DNA from: Pochonia chlamydosporia 170
Taxonomy: Eukaryota > Ascomycota > Sordariomycetes > Hypocreales > Clavicipitaceae
NCBI RefSeq assembly: GCF_001653235.2
Contig: NC_035796.1
Coordinates: 1,922,001-1,986,000 of the forward strand
Direction: 5' to 3'
Length of the DNA stretch: 64,000 nt
Shown: piece after piece, positions 34,391 to 45,492 of the stretch
How positions within the stretch are numbered: position 1 is the first letter of the stretch
Layout of the letters: every line of letters begins with the position of its first letter
Program-made: the position numbers and the translations under genes
Notes under the pieces: model-generated
Told to the model about the DNA's origin: nothing
The model's database searches: none
Seen by the model: the letters and a program-made list of their open reading frames with translations, nothing else

Positions 34391-37300
34391 ATGGGTGACA
34401 GCCGAGCTTTGCGTGTGCTTCCAGCTCACAACACTCGTCATGGCCTTCAGCGCCACTCCACACAGTCTATTGTGGGAGACGACGAGTACGCTGAAAGTAT
34501 CCGACGACTCTATCCAGAGTACGCGGAGAAGCCGCTCAGCGAGCAACTCGAACCAATTGCCGTAGTAGGCATTGGTAAGTTGAAATAACCAAATATAACA
34601 AAACTGTATAGCTCACACACATAGGTTGCCGTTTACCAGGAGATGTCAAGTCAGCCCACGAATTCTGGAACTTGATGATAAACAAAGGCACCGGGAGAAT
34701 GGATAGGGTGCCGGAGTCGCGCTTCAATATTGATGCACATTACCATGAGAACAATGATCGACCAGGCAGCATCTCCGTCAAAGGCGGCTACTTTCTTAAC
34801 GAAACGTGTCGCGAATTCGACCCGACATTCTTCAACATCAGCCCCATTGGACCCTCAACAGCGAAAGCTGCTGGAAGTCGTCTATGAGACTTTTGAGTCT
34901 GCTGGCGTCAAGCTAAACGACTTGTCTGGATCCAGACAGCCGTCTTCGTAGCATGCTTCACAGCTGACGCTCAACAAATGGCATTCAAAGAGCCAGCCTT
35001 TCGACATGCCCTGGCAGCAACCGGCGTGGATCCCGGCATACTCAGCAACCGAATTAGCCATGTTTTCAACTTACGAGGACCAAGCGCTGTAATAAACACC
35101 GCTTGTTCTTCGTCTCTTTATGCGATACACAACGCTTGCACTGCGCTGCGAAATCAGGAATGTTCTGCTGCGGTAGTAGGTGGCGTGAACCTTGTCCTTA
35201 CCATTGATCAGCACATGAATACGGCGAAGCTAGGCGTGCTGTCAAAAACGTCAACTTCTCATACTTTTGATGCCTCTGCCGATGGCTACGGTCGTGCTGA
35301 AGGCGTCGGTGCTGTCTATTTGAAGCGTCTTCGGGGTGCTATCCGCGATGGTGACGCGATCCGTGGTGTTCTCCGATCCAGTGCGACCAACTACAACGGC
35401 AAGATTGCCGGTGCTGGAATTACAACACCTAACATTGAAGGCCAAGAAGCTGTTGTTCGAAATGCCTACCTTCGTGGGGGAAACTTGGATGTTCGCTTGA
35501 CCGGCCTTTTCGAGTGTCATGGCACGGGCACAGTTCTCGGCGATCCTCTTGAGGTGGAGGCTATTTCCAAGGCTATGAACAAAAACCGCAGAGATGACGA
35601 TGATCCTCTTATTCTTGGGGCAGTTAAACCGAGTATAGGCCACGGTGAGGCTGTCAGTGGCCTTTCAGCGTTGATTAAGGCAGTGTTGGCCGTGGAGCGA
35701 GGCATCATTCCACCCACACGAGGAGTCATGAACCCAACACCAGTGATCAAATGGGACGCTTGGCGGGTGTCCGTCTCACACGACCCTCAATTTTTCCCAA
35801 GTAAACTACCAATCAAGCGTGTCAGTGTCAACGCATTTGGATACGGTGGCACAAATGCCCATGTTATTGTCGAGAGTGCCGACTCCATCCTCACACTGCC
35901 CCAGACTTACAAGTATCGCCACATGAACAGGTCGGCCAAGTCGATTCAAATGCAGACCAAAGCAGAACGGTCTCGTCCATATCTCTTGGCTTTCTCTGCT
36001 CATGATAGTGCTACTCTTCGCCGTAATATTCAAGCTTTAGGAGGCGTCGTCCGAGACTATGACTTGCTCGACGTGGCGTATACGCTGGCAAATCGCCGAA
36101 CTCGATTCAACAGCAGAGGAGTGGTTGTAGCGAGCTCTGAGACCGCCGAAAGTGAGTTTAGCCAAACACTCCAGACTTTCGACTTTCTCGAGAGCAAATT
36201 CACAAGCAAGAAGCCCACGTTGGGGTTTGTCTTTACAGGGCAAGGCGCTCAGTGGGCTCGCATGGGCGCAGAGCTTTTGGCATACTACCCAAGCTTTGCG
36301 CACACTATCCGTTTCCTTGATACGACTCTGGGCCTTCTTCCCGATGGTCCACTGTGGACGATTGAAGAGCTTCTTCTCGAAAGCGCCGAGACATCCCACG
36401 TTAACGAGGCTGAATTCGCGCAGCCGTTATGTACGGCTGTTCAAGTTGCCCTGGTAAAGCTACTGCAGGGATGGAACGTACGCCCAAGAGTGTGTATTGG
36501 CCACTCGTCAGGTGAAATAGCAGCAGCTTTCACGTCTGGACTCATATCATCTGCTGATGCCATTGTTGCTGCTTACTACCGAGGCAAGGTTATGCGAGAC
36601 GTGGGCGTCAAAGGAGCGATGCTTGCTGTTGGTCTTGGTGCAGAAGATGTTGCACCGTATTTAAAGGATTTGCATGAACGAGCGACGATTGCATGTCACA
36701 ACTCGCCGTCAAGCGTGACACTGAGCGGAGATTCTGAAGCCATTGAAGAAATACGCCTGCAACTGGATGCGGAACAGAGATTCGCCAGAGTGCTGAAAAC
36801 GAACGGCAAAGCATATCACTCTTCACACATGGCGGCTGTTTCTACAAAATATGAAGAACTTATGAAACAGGCTCGCGGAAAGTATGAGACGTTTGAATTC
36901 GACGTCCCTGGACATGCCTTCATGGTTTCTTCCGTGCACAACACGGTTCTACCAGCCAGCACGCGGCTCGACGAAAAGTACTGGAGTAAGAATCTCCTGA
37001 GTCCTGTTCTCTTCAACCAAGCTATGCAGACCGTGGCAACGTCAACTAAGTTTTCGGATGTTGACTTGTTCATTGAGATTGGTCCGCACCCGGCTCTCTC
37101 TGGACCTATACGACAAATCAAGGCCGCATGTCAGCTAGGGAAGTTGAATTACCTGCCGTCGTTGGTTCGCAACAGAGACTCTGCTGCCTCTCTGTTGAAG
37201 CTCGCTGGAGAGTTGTTCCTTCGCAACCATGATATCGACATGCGTCGAGTTGCGGGCATCGAAGAAATGACAGGTAGTGGACAAGTCGTGCTCAAAACAG

Positions 37301-40300
37301 GCTGCTTCATCACAGACCTGCCTACCTATCAATGGGACAAAACAAAGGAATACTTAGCCGAGTCTCGCATGAGCAAAGAACACTGAGCGCAATCCCACAT
37401 GCGCCACGACATACTTGGCTCCCAGCTTATCGGGGCGTCCAAGGCAGAGCCAACGTGGCGAAATGTCATCCGTTTACGTGATCTTGCATGGCTTAAAGAC
37501 CACTCTCTTGGTGGTGAGGCTGTGTTTCCAACGTCTGGGTACTTCTCCATGGCCATGGAGGCAATTACCCAAATCAATGAGAATTCGGGTGCCATGGTCC
37601 CCATCGACAGCTACACCTTGCGCGATGTGATTATCAAGAACGCCCTAGTAACGCCTGATAATGACGATGGTATCGAGGTTATACTGAGCATGAGACCTTC
37701 TGCTAACACCTCTCGAGGCGGTGGCATCTGGTGGGACTTTCATGTTTCGTCCATTGATCGAGATGGCGTCAAAGACGACCACATGACTGGAAGCATAGCC
37801 GTCAATAATCGCCCTACGCGCCCCGTGGCGAGAGATATTCCACATTTCAATCAACGCAGTTCCGGAAGGGCGTGGAATCAGGCGCTAATAAATGTTGGCT
37901 TCGACTACGGTTCTACTTTCCAGGACATGGGTGACATCCGCTTTGACGGCAAGACTTTCGCCGCGGCAGCCAGCACGAAACTTCTGACCAAGGTGGATGG
38001 CATTGTTGGCGAGTCACGACATGTTCTGCACCCCGCGTGTGTTGATTCTTGTTTGCAACTTTGTATTGTTGCCATCTACGCAGGTCGTTCGGCTGCCATG
38101 CCGTGTGGTGCTGTTCCAACTCAGGTAGATGAGGTTACTATCTGGGTGCCCACGCCAGGACAGCTCGTGGCTCCGGTGTCTCTGGCCTACTCATGGGTCA
38201 CTAAGAGAGGTGTACGCCATTTTGAGCTCAGTAACCAACTAGTTACGAGTGATGGAATGGTGATGATGGAGATCACCGGCATGCAATGCACGTCTTACGA
38301 AGGTGCTGTCCCTCGGGGCATGTCTGAGCCGGTGAAGCCTCGTCCGTACGCTGGCGTGGTCTGGAAGCAGGATGTGGATGATGTATTGTCTGCAACTAGC
38401 GAGCCTGACCTCAGCCTCATTGACTTTGTCGAGTTACTAGAGTTTAAGCATCCCGGTGTTAGGGTCGTGGACCTGCAAGGCGCTTTTGCTGAGGAACTCT
38501 TGCTGAGGAACTCTTGGTGAGGTTGCCAGAGCTAAATTTGGCAGTCTCTACAACGGAGAACAAGGGCATGGCGTCTTTTAAGGATGTTTCCTTTGATCTG
38601 GTGATAAGCTCTGCCACAACAGTGCAAGAGATGGAACGGTGTCGAAAGTTGCTCGGTTCAAATGGCTTTGCGGCCTTCGTCTCTTTGCCGCCGGAGCAGG
38701 ACGATACACTGAATCAAGCTGGATTCTGCGTTAAGAAAGTTTTTGAACCTTTCTATATTGCAGACGTTCAGTTACAGCCACACCTGAGCAGGACGACCAT
38801 ATCCACCAGCCAGACGATTCAGATTATTTACCGCAGCCTTACACCATACGTTAAGGAGACATGTGACCAATTCGTGGCCACATTCGGAGTGCAAGGATAC
38901 GACATAGCCATCTCAGCCATCGACGACCATAATAGCTCGATACACGAAAACATTCTTCTTCTTACAGATTTGGAGCTACCACTGCTTGTGGACATGGGCA
39001 AAGAAGAGTTCCTGGGCTTACAACGCATCACCAACTCTGCCAAGAACATCATCTGGCCAACAAATGGAGACCTCACCATCGGCAAAAGACCGGAGTACAA
39101 TCTATCAACAGGATTCAGCCGCAGTCTACGCACAGAGCAGGCGGCGTTGAATATCATTACCGTTGACTTTGACGACGAAAGCAAGCACAACCTTGTGGGC
39201 ATTGTTTCTCAAAAATTGCTCGACCAGGTACATGGACATGCTAGTGAGCATGAGTACTGTGTCATCGGTAACAAGACTTTCATCAGCCGTGTTCAATTTG
39301 ACGAGCATCTCAACAAAGTGTACTGTGTTGACGAGCACAACCTGGAAGAGAAGGCAGTCGAGGTTGCCGGCCCAGTGATTGGCAAGATCCAAAATGGCAA
39401 CATCGTCTTTGAGGCAGATCACCGCCCAGATCCTCTTGAAGCTGACGAGGTTGAAGTTGAAGTTTGGGCCAGTGGATTGAACAAGGAGGGTGTTTTGGCT
39501 GCCAATGGGACAGATCTGTCCGTTGAGTTCAGTCACGAAATAAGCGGAGTGGTGAGTCAAGTTGGCAAGAAAGTCACCGATTTGGCAAAAGGGGATCTCG
39601 TCTATGGGTTCAGCTTCAACAAGCTCGCTACCTTCCAGCGCGTTCCGCAATATATTCTCCAAAAGTTGAGTGACGAGAGTGAAATCTGCGAGAGGGCCAG
39701 TTTGCCCATGGCGTTCGGCGCCGCCTTGTACGGATTGGACACGCTTGCCCGTCTCTCGCGTAACGAAACTCTTCTAATTCTCCCTGGTTCTGGGCTCGCG
39801 GGAAATGCTGCCATTCATATTGCCAAGACAAAAGGCGCAATGCCATATATTTGCGTCCTGGAAGAGCGTGAGGTTGATGCTGTTGCGCAGCTATACAATC
39901 TTCCCACTAAACAGGTCATTTGCCTCTCTGAATTAGAAAACATTCGGGGCTCGGACAGCAGCTTCTTCCAATTTGATGTCATCTTCAGCTCTGGATGGAC
40001 GGACCCAGCGATTGTTCGGGAAGTTTGGCGGTACATCGCACCCTTTGGTCGGTTTGTCCATTGCGGACGAAAGCGTCTTCACTTTCGCGCTGCCATTGAT
40101 TCCAATCCTGTTAAACGGGGAGCAAATTACCTGGCATTCGACATGATTGACATTTACACCCATCGTCGTCGCTACTTTGAAACTTTGATCAAGGGAGTCG
40201 AGGCACTGTACCAGCTCAACGAAATTGCGCCTCTTGGTCCACTGGTTACGAGAGATATCGGCCAAATCAATGGTGCAATTGCCGACTTTTCTGATCACTA

Positions 40301-41579
40301 TACTTCTGGAAAGACTGTGTTAGTGCATAAGAAGCTTTCTAAACAACAAGACTCTGCACCTCTTCAAATTCTTCCTGCTGCCCCGTCGCTCAAGTTGCGG
40401 CCAGATGTCACCTATCTGCTGGTTGGATGCTTAGGCGGCCTCGGAAGAAGCCTAACATTGTGGATGATAAGCAAAGGCGCAAGGACATTCATGTTCCTAT
40501 CACGGTCAGGCGCAGACTCCAAACAAGCGGCGGCACTTATGCAGAATCTGCTTGATGCTGGAGCCAGTGTCACGGTCGTACGAGGCGATGTGAGTGTAAA
40601 AGCTGACGTTGAACAAGCGGTTGCGTCAGTTGATCCCGATCGACCTATTCGAGGCGTAATTCACGCTGCAATGGTTCTTCAAGTAAGTGAGAGCATCTCA
40701 GTTGTGCCAGTTGTATTGCTAACTGGAAACCTGTAGGATGGTCTCTTTCACAACATGACCTACGAGAGCTGGGTTGCATCAACAGATCCCAAAGTAAAAG
40801 GAGCTAGGAACCTTCATGATGCTTTGACAGATCAACCGCTAGACTTCTTCGTCATGACGAGTTCTATATCAGGCACTATGGGAACCCCAGCGCAGACAAA
40901 CTACGCAGCAGGCAATACCTACATGGACGCCCTAGCAACACATCGTATCAACAACGGCATGCACGCCATGTCCATCATCATCCCCATGGTCCTAGGAATC
41001 GGCGTCGTCTCTGAAAATTTGGAGCTAGAAGCCTCTCTAAAGTGGAAGGGGATGTACGGAATCGATGACGAAAGTCTCATGGCGGCATTTGAAGTCGCCA
41101 TCATAGAACAAGCGGATTCCCAAAACGTACATGGAAATCTCATAGCCGGTCTCGATCCCGTCCGTCTTGAGGCTGCAATCACAGAGGCAGGCGAGGATAT
41201 TGACTGCTTCTGGAGAAGTAACCCACGATTCAAATCGGTTGTTCGGGCTATGAATGAGAAGAAGGGAGATATGGCGCAACTTGGAAACACGATTTTGAAG
41301 CAATTGACGTCTGGAGAGCTTGGCGGCTCTGAGGCTAGAGACACTGTTGCTGCTAGCATGGCAAGAAAGTTGTCTCGCATGTTGATGATTGACCGGGAAG
41401 ATGTTAGGGTTAATGAAGGCTCCATCACGTCGTATGGTATTGATAGCATGATTGGAGCTGAGCTGCGTACCTGGATTTTCAAGGAATTTGCTGTTGATAT
41501 CCCGTTCCAGCAGCTTCTTGGGGCAGCGTTTACTATCTTTAAGTTTGCGGATTTTGTTTGTACGAAGCATAGGATTTGA
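34391..41579 (+). pseudogene. Broken highly reducing polyketide synthase (KS-AT-DH-MT*-ER-KR-ACP)
   Basis: Homology runs over 7.2 kb with two intact introns (34575-34624; 40683-40736). Order: KS (active Cys codon at 35104 in TACSSS; FECHGTGT; GHGEAVSG), AT (GHSSG at about 36499), DH (His at 37501 in HSLGGEAVFP, Asp at 38044), a methyltransferase-like remnant without a SAM-binding glycine motif, ER, KR (VGCLGGLGRS about 40420; catalytic Tyr codon 40902) and a C-terminal ACP (Ser codon 41445 in GIDS). Four lesions: a frame change with missing residues in the KS at about 34845-34851; a second frame change at about 34930-34936; a TGA at 37384; and a 14-bp tandem duplication at 38488-38515 that shifts the frame. 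The ER cofactor loop is also unusual (LPGSGLAGNAAI). As written, no full-length enzyme can be made. The long stretches between lesions are well kept, so the inactivation is recent or the sequence has errors. Product unknown. Confidence 0.88.
38488..38515 (+). repeat. 14-bp tandem duplication breaking the PKS frame
   Basis: GCTGAGGAACTCTT occurs twice, head to tail, at 38488-38501 and 38502-38515. Fourteen is not a multiple of three, so the second copy shifts the frame, which ends at TGA 38518-38520; the downstream PKS frame continues in the other phase from 38514 on. This is the typical product of replication slippage or end joining. Confidence 0.92.
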
Positions 41580-41845
41580 GGGTTGGTGCGTACTATTGCA
41601 CAATATGTATATTGGTATTTTCCATGTATGAAGTAGACGAATGAGAGACATGGGTTGAGCCTCCCCAACATGAAATAATCACATAGGAACGGAAAGGATA
41701 ATAATTTTAACTTGGCAGTCTTATTTACAATCTGCGCCCAGTATACAAAAGTAAGTACAAAAAAGAGATCTAGCTCTAGATTTCACCATATATCCAATAC
41801 CATATATATACACGGCCCTATTATAAAGAGCCATCAATTTCACAT
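41580..41845. other. Short intergenic region between convergent genes
   Basis: 266 bp between the PKS stop (+) and the stop of the lysozyme-like gene (-). AT-rich (TATATATA-like runs at about 41800-41815); presumably 3' UTRs. Confidence 0.45.
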
Positions 41846-42689
41846 TTACAGGCCACCAGCCTTGCAGACCTTGGTAGCAGTACCAACAAACTTGTTGTAA
41901 CGGTCAGGGTAAGCAGAGCGCTGGACACGCTGGCAGAGCTTGCCAACAGCCATGGTCTTCCAGCCACTGACACGCTTCATCTCAGCGAAGAACTGGCCAG
42001 CAGAGCAAGCTGCTGCCATGCTGCACTTGACGTTCTTGTAGATAGAGGCACGCTGCTGGAAGAGACCGACGCTGTCGTGGTCGGAGCCAACGCGGTCATG
42101 GGGCAGCTTCATGGAAGCGGGAACCTTCTTGTTGGCGTACATGATCAGCGAGGACTATAATTCGCATTGATTAGCTATCATTTTCCCATTTTAAATAAGG
42201 GGTTCGTTGTGAGCATACCTCGACGAGAGCGGTGGCAATACCGGCCTGGCATCCATGGGCGCCGACCTTGTCCTTCTTGGCCTGGGCGATGATGCCGCGA
42301 GCGTACTTGGACTGAAGAGCATTCAAGCCGGGCAAGTTGGCACGAGCATCAAGCTCGCCTTCCTCGACGACAAAGTCTTCCTCCTCAACATCACGAGCCT
42401 CGATGTCAGCGAACTCCTCAACCTCTTCCTCGACATCGCGAGCTTCAATGTCGGCGAATTCCTCAAAGACAAGGTCCTCTTCAGAGATATCCCGAGCATC
42501 GAGGTCGGCAAACTCCTCAACCTCTTCGACTTCAGCAAAGTCACGAGCCTCGAGGTCGCCGGCAAAGTCAACAGCCTCGTTCAAGTCGACATTGTCAATG
42601 TTGGCGACTTCATCGACAATCTCAGTTGGCAAGGCGCGGGCGGAGGTAGCACCAAGGGCAATGTAGAAAAGAACGGTGGAAACCTTCAT
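41846..42689 (-). CDS. Secreted protein: acidic repeat pro-region plus lysozyme-like domain of actinobacterial type
   Basis: Exons 42219-42689 and 41846-42154 (minus) give 259 residues. Signal peptide at about 1-18 (MKVSTVLFYIALGATSARA). Residues 25-112 are strongly acidic with repeated EEFADIEARD-like units: the (L/I)(E/D)AR(D/A) motif recurs at about 46-50, 63-67, 81-85, 96-100 and 113-117. From 118 on the protein turns basic. The C-terminal domain resembles a family I know from actinobacterial cell-wall hydrolases: GIATALVE|SSL with a Glu (157) in the position of the catalytic acid, SDHDSVGLFQQR (about 181-192), GWKTM, and QRVQRSAYPDRY (232-243). Five Cys (147, 200, 207, 231, 254) suggest disulfides for life outside the cell. 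Likely role: attack on bacterial peptidoglycan, with the acidic part as pro-peptide; this is inference. A TATA-like box lies at 42803-42808. The splice site falls right in the Glu motif and joins it perfectly. Confidence 0.78.
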
Positions 42690-42802
42690 TTTGGCTGTTT
42701 AAAGATGATGTAGAATGTTGATGTGTTGTGTTGGGTGTTTGAAATGTCTTTGTTTGTGTGGTTGAGTAAAACAAGAAGATTTATTGAGGATGAATAGACT
42801 CT

Positions 42803-42808
42803 TATATA
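42803..42808 (-). promoter_or_regulatory. TATA-like element of the lysozyme-like gene
   Basis: On the minus strand the sequence reads GGTATATAAG here, 114-119 nt upstream of the ATG at 42689. Position and context fit a TATA box of an inducible, secreted-protein gene. Confidence 0.45.
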
Positions 42809-45492
42809 CCCATTTTCGAGATTCGGAAAGACATAAGCAACCCAACTTGACTTTCCTTGATCATCATCCAGGTGCTTCTCTCATCAGGCTCGGCAAGGCT
42901 TTGTTGACCTAATTTCGGCCAAGAAACACCCAATGTAACCAAAAGACTAACTCATTCACTGTATAAAATTGGTCCGCAGCCATCGTCTTACTACCGACGA
43001 TCCGACTATGACAAGTCCACGATGCATCTAGATCCAGCTTTTCTCGGCACAGCCATAAAAATAGAAGCTGGATGTAAGGGACCCTGAGCAACTCCCACAT
43101 AGTTCCTGTCAAAAGGGGGAAAGTCATACTTGAGTTGGGCGAATAGGACGAACTGTTGAGCATCGAGCATTCCCAAAACGATCTACACGTTATGTTCAGT
43201 GGTGGGTCAGCTTCATGCCAGTTTTAACGTCATTGCTGTATGCTTATTCCTCTTGCCAAGCCCAGAACCTGTGCCTGACAGTATGTTTCCCTTTGTGGCT
43301 CTGGTGTCGTGATCCCTGCTTCAGCTCGTCAGCCCAGCTGCCTTCAAGGTTCACCACACAACTCGGCACATGGCCGAGCGGCCCACAAGTTCAAGTCGTG
43401 CCTGACAGATGGGATGCTACGGGAGAACCAGGCGGGCCCTAAGCATCTTCACAGAATAGGACGGTTCGGCGCCAGATTCCCCCGTCTTAGGGGCACACTC
43501 GGCCAGCCAGTGGTAAGGGGTTGTGGGATCGCCTTGCCCTACCTGCAGGGGGTGAAACATCAGAATTGCCACCGGTTACTGTTGGTTGTGCAGAAATCGC
43601 ATTGTAATCCGTTTTTAGACTTTTGACTTTACGATCATCAGTTCGTTGGCGGTGATGGTGCCCGCCTGCTGTGCTGAACGACGCTGCTATGTTGATCAAG
43701 ATGTTAGACTTGTTGATCGTTTACTTTAACTCATGACTGGCCCGTAGTTTATTAAATTTAGCAATATTCTGCACTGGGCGCATTAGACTGATCGAAGTTC
43801 TGTTGCAACCTCCCATGGAAATGTTTCTATTTTCAGCTTCACAAGCGTGGCGCGCCATTCTGAGGTCTGGTGCTTGCGCTTAGCGGGTGGTGCCGAATGT
43901 GGCAAAGCTTGGCATTGAGCTTGAGAAGTCAAAAAGTAAATTCTATCCCGGAATGACAATATTGTGACAAAGGCCGCCGATGCACCTTGACGGTTCTGCG
44001 CTATGGTGAGCGACATATTCTCAGCATGGCGGAGGGCATGCCATAGTAATGATGGAGGCACCAAGTTCAGATGAAGCACACAAAGTTGCACAAGTATCTC
44101 TAGGATTACTGCTCAAGATGAACCAAACTTATTACAGCTCAAGGCAGTTCCAATACGTACTACACAATTGTATGTAGTTTGTTTAGCTCCTTCCAGTCGG
44201 CACTATTGATTCGCATAAATTCATCCAGCGTCCGTTGCTCCAGGAAATTGGCGTAATTTAAAATCATGCACAACTTTTGTAAGAAAGCAATAGTAGATGG
44301 AAATATAGCAAATCCTCCAATAGGTGAACTGGCTGTCGTCTTTCTCGTCGGTCGGTGAAAGCATAACGCACTCTGTAAGCTGCTTTCCGCCAACTCGCCT
44401 GGAGGCGCCTCATATTACAACAACAATACTAGGTTATCGGATAAACACAAACGGTATTTTGGAACTTTCTACCGGAATCAAGGAGTTCAATTTCTTCCAA
44501 CGACCATCGCTGCCGAACATCCAACACCCATGTGCTGACAGACTTCATGAAATTGTACATGCGGGACAATCTTACCCGTTCAACAGAAATTCCTACGGGA
44601 TAAGAAAAAAAAGGCCTTGATGGGTTTCGAGACATGTATCTTGCCTGACTAGTTGGCGAGATGTAAGGAAATCTCAAGAACATTTCCACGACACTCGGCG
44701 CAACAACCAGACAAGTTATTCAAAGAGACTCCAAATCGCTTTGGGGTCCAACGAAAGGAGATATACAGCCTTGGGTAAGTTATGCATGACTTGAGGTATG
44801 ACTTATGGCACTGGCACGATGTCCAAGTATACCAGAGGGAAAGGTAGAGCTTCTTATACGCCTTCAAGGTATGGGCAGCAGCCAACTTGAATTAGAAGTC
44901 AAATCCGAAGCAAGATGAGCAAACCAGAAAATACAGAACCATTCTTGCTTGAATAGTCTGGAAGAGTCGAACGAATACTGCGCCTTGCAACAACTCAGTC
45001 GCTAATAGGTATAACATGGCATTACGATGAAGGGGCCAACTCTTCCTTATGAAAAGAACATATCCGCCATCAATAGCTCATGACAGCCTCTTCTTGCCAC
45101 TATGAATAGAGATGGTGAGAGCTGATGCTTCATCCTGCACCACATTTTGAATACACGTGCATGTCAGGATCATCCCTCAGAAGTCGCATTACGATCACAC
45201 CTTCCCACTGAGCTCCCCTGGGCCAAAGTCAAACCTGCACACAGTCAAGATGCAAAAATGATTCCGTCTCAATCTCTTCTTCAACAAAAACACATCCCGA
45301 GTTAGATTCCAGCTGCTTCAACCATCAAGGCTGACGCTGTGAGGCCGCCTTCTAACCCCGGACTTCTCGACGCAACAAGGCGGGGCAATCTGCAAGGCAT
45401 TACTCGCATCATCTCATCTCCTCTGCATCGCATTTCAACTCAATGAGAGCCAGCAACATTTCCAAATATGATGCTGTCTTGCTCTCACACAT
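42809..45492. other. Long intergenic region without a supported gene
   Basis: About 2.7 kb between the lysozyme-like gene (-) and the NACHT gene (+). Short minus-strand frames at 43783-44091, 44160-44393, 44429-44689 and 44649-44885 have no recognisable domain; the last three could be exons of a decayed gene but nothing supports it. A tRNA-like string at 43365-43402 lacks an anticodon arm and was rejected. The right end should be the NACHT gene promoter. Confidence 0.4.

Noticed and set aside
43365..43402. tRNA-like string: GGCAC, then TGGCCGAGCGG (box A-like), GTTCAAGTC, then GTGCC pairing with the start
   Set aside because: Only 38 nt long, with no anticodon arm; too short for a tRNA and not repeated elsewhere, so probably chance.
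44160..44885. Three short adjacent minus-strand frames as exons of one gene
   Set aside because: No recognisable domain, no consistent splice phase and no good start.
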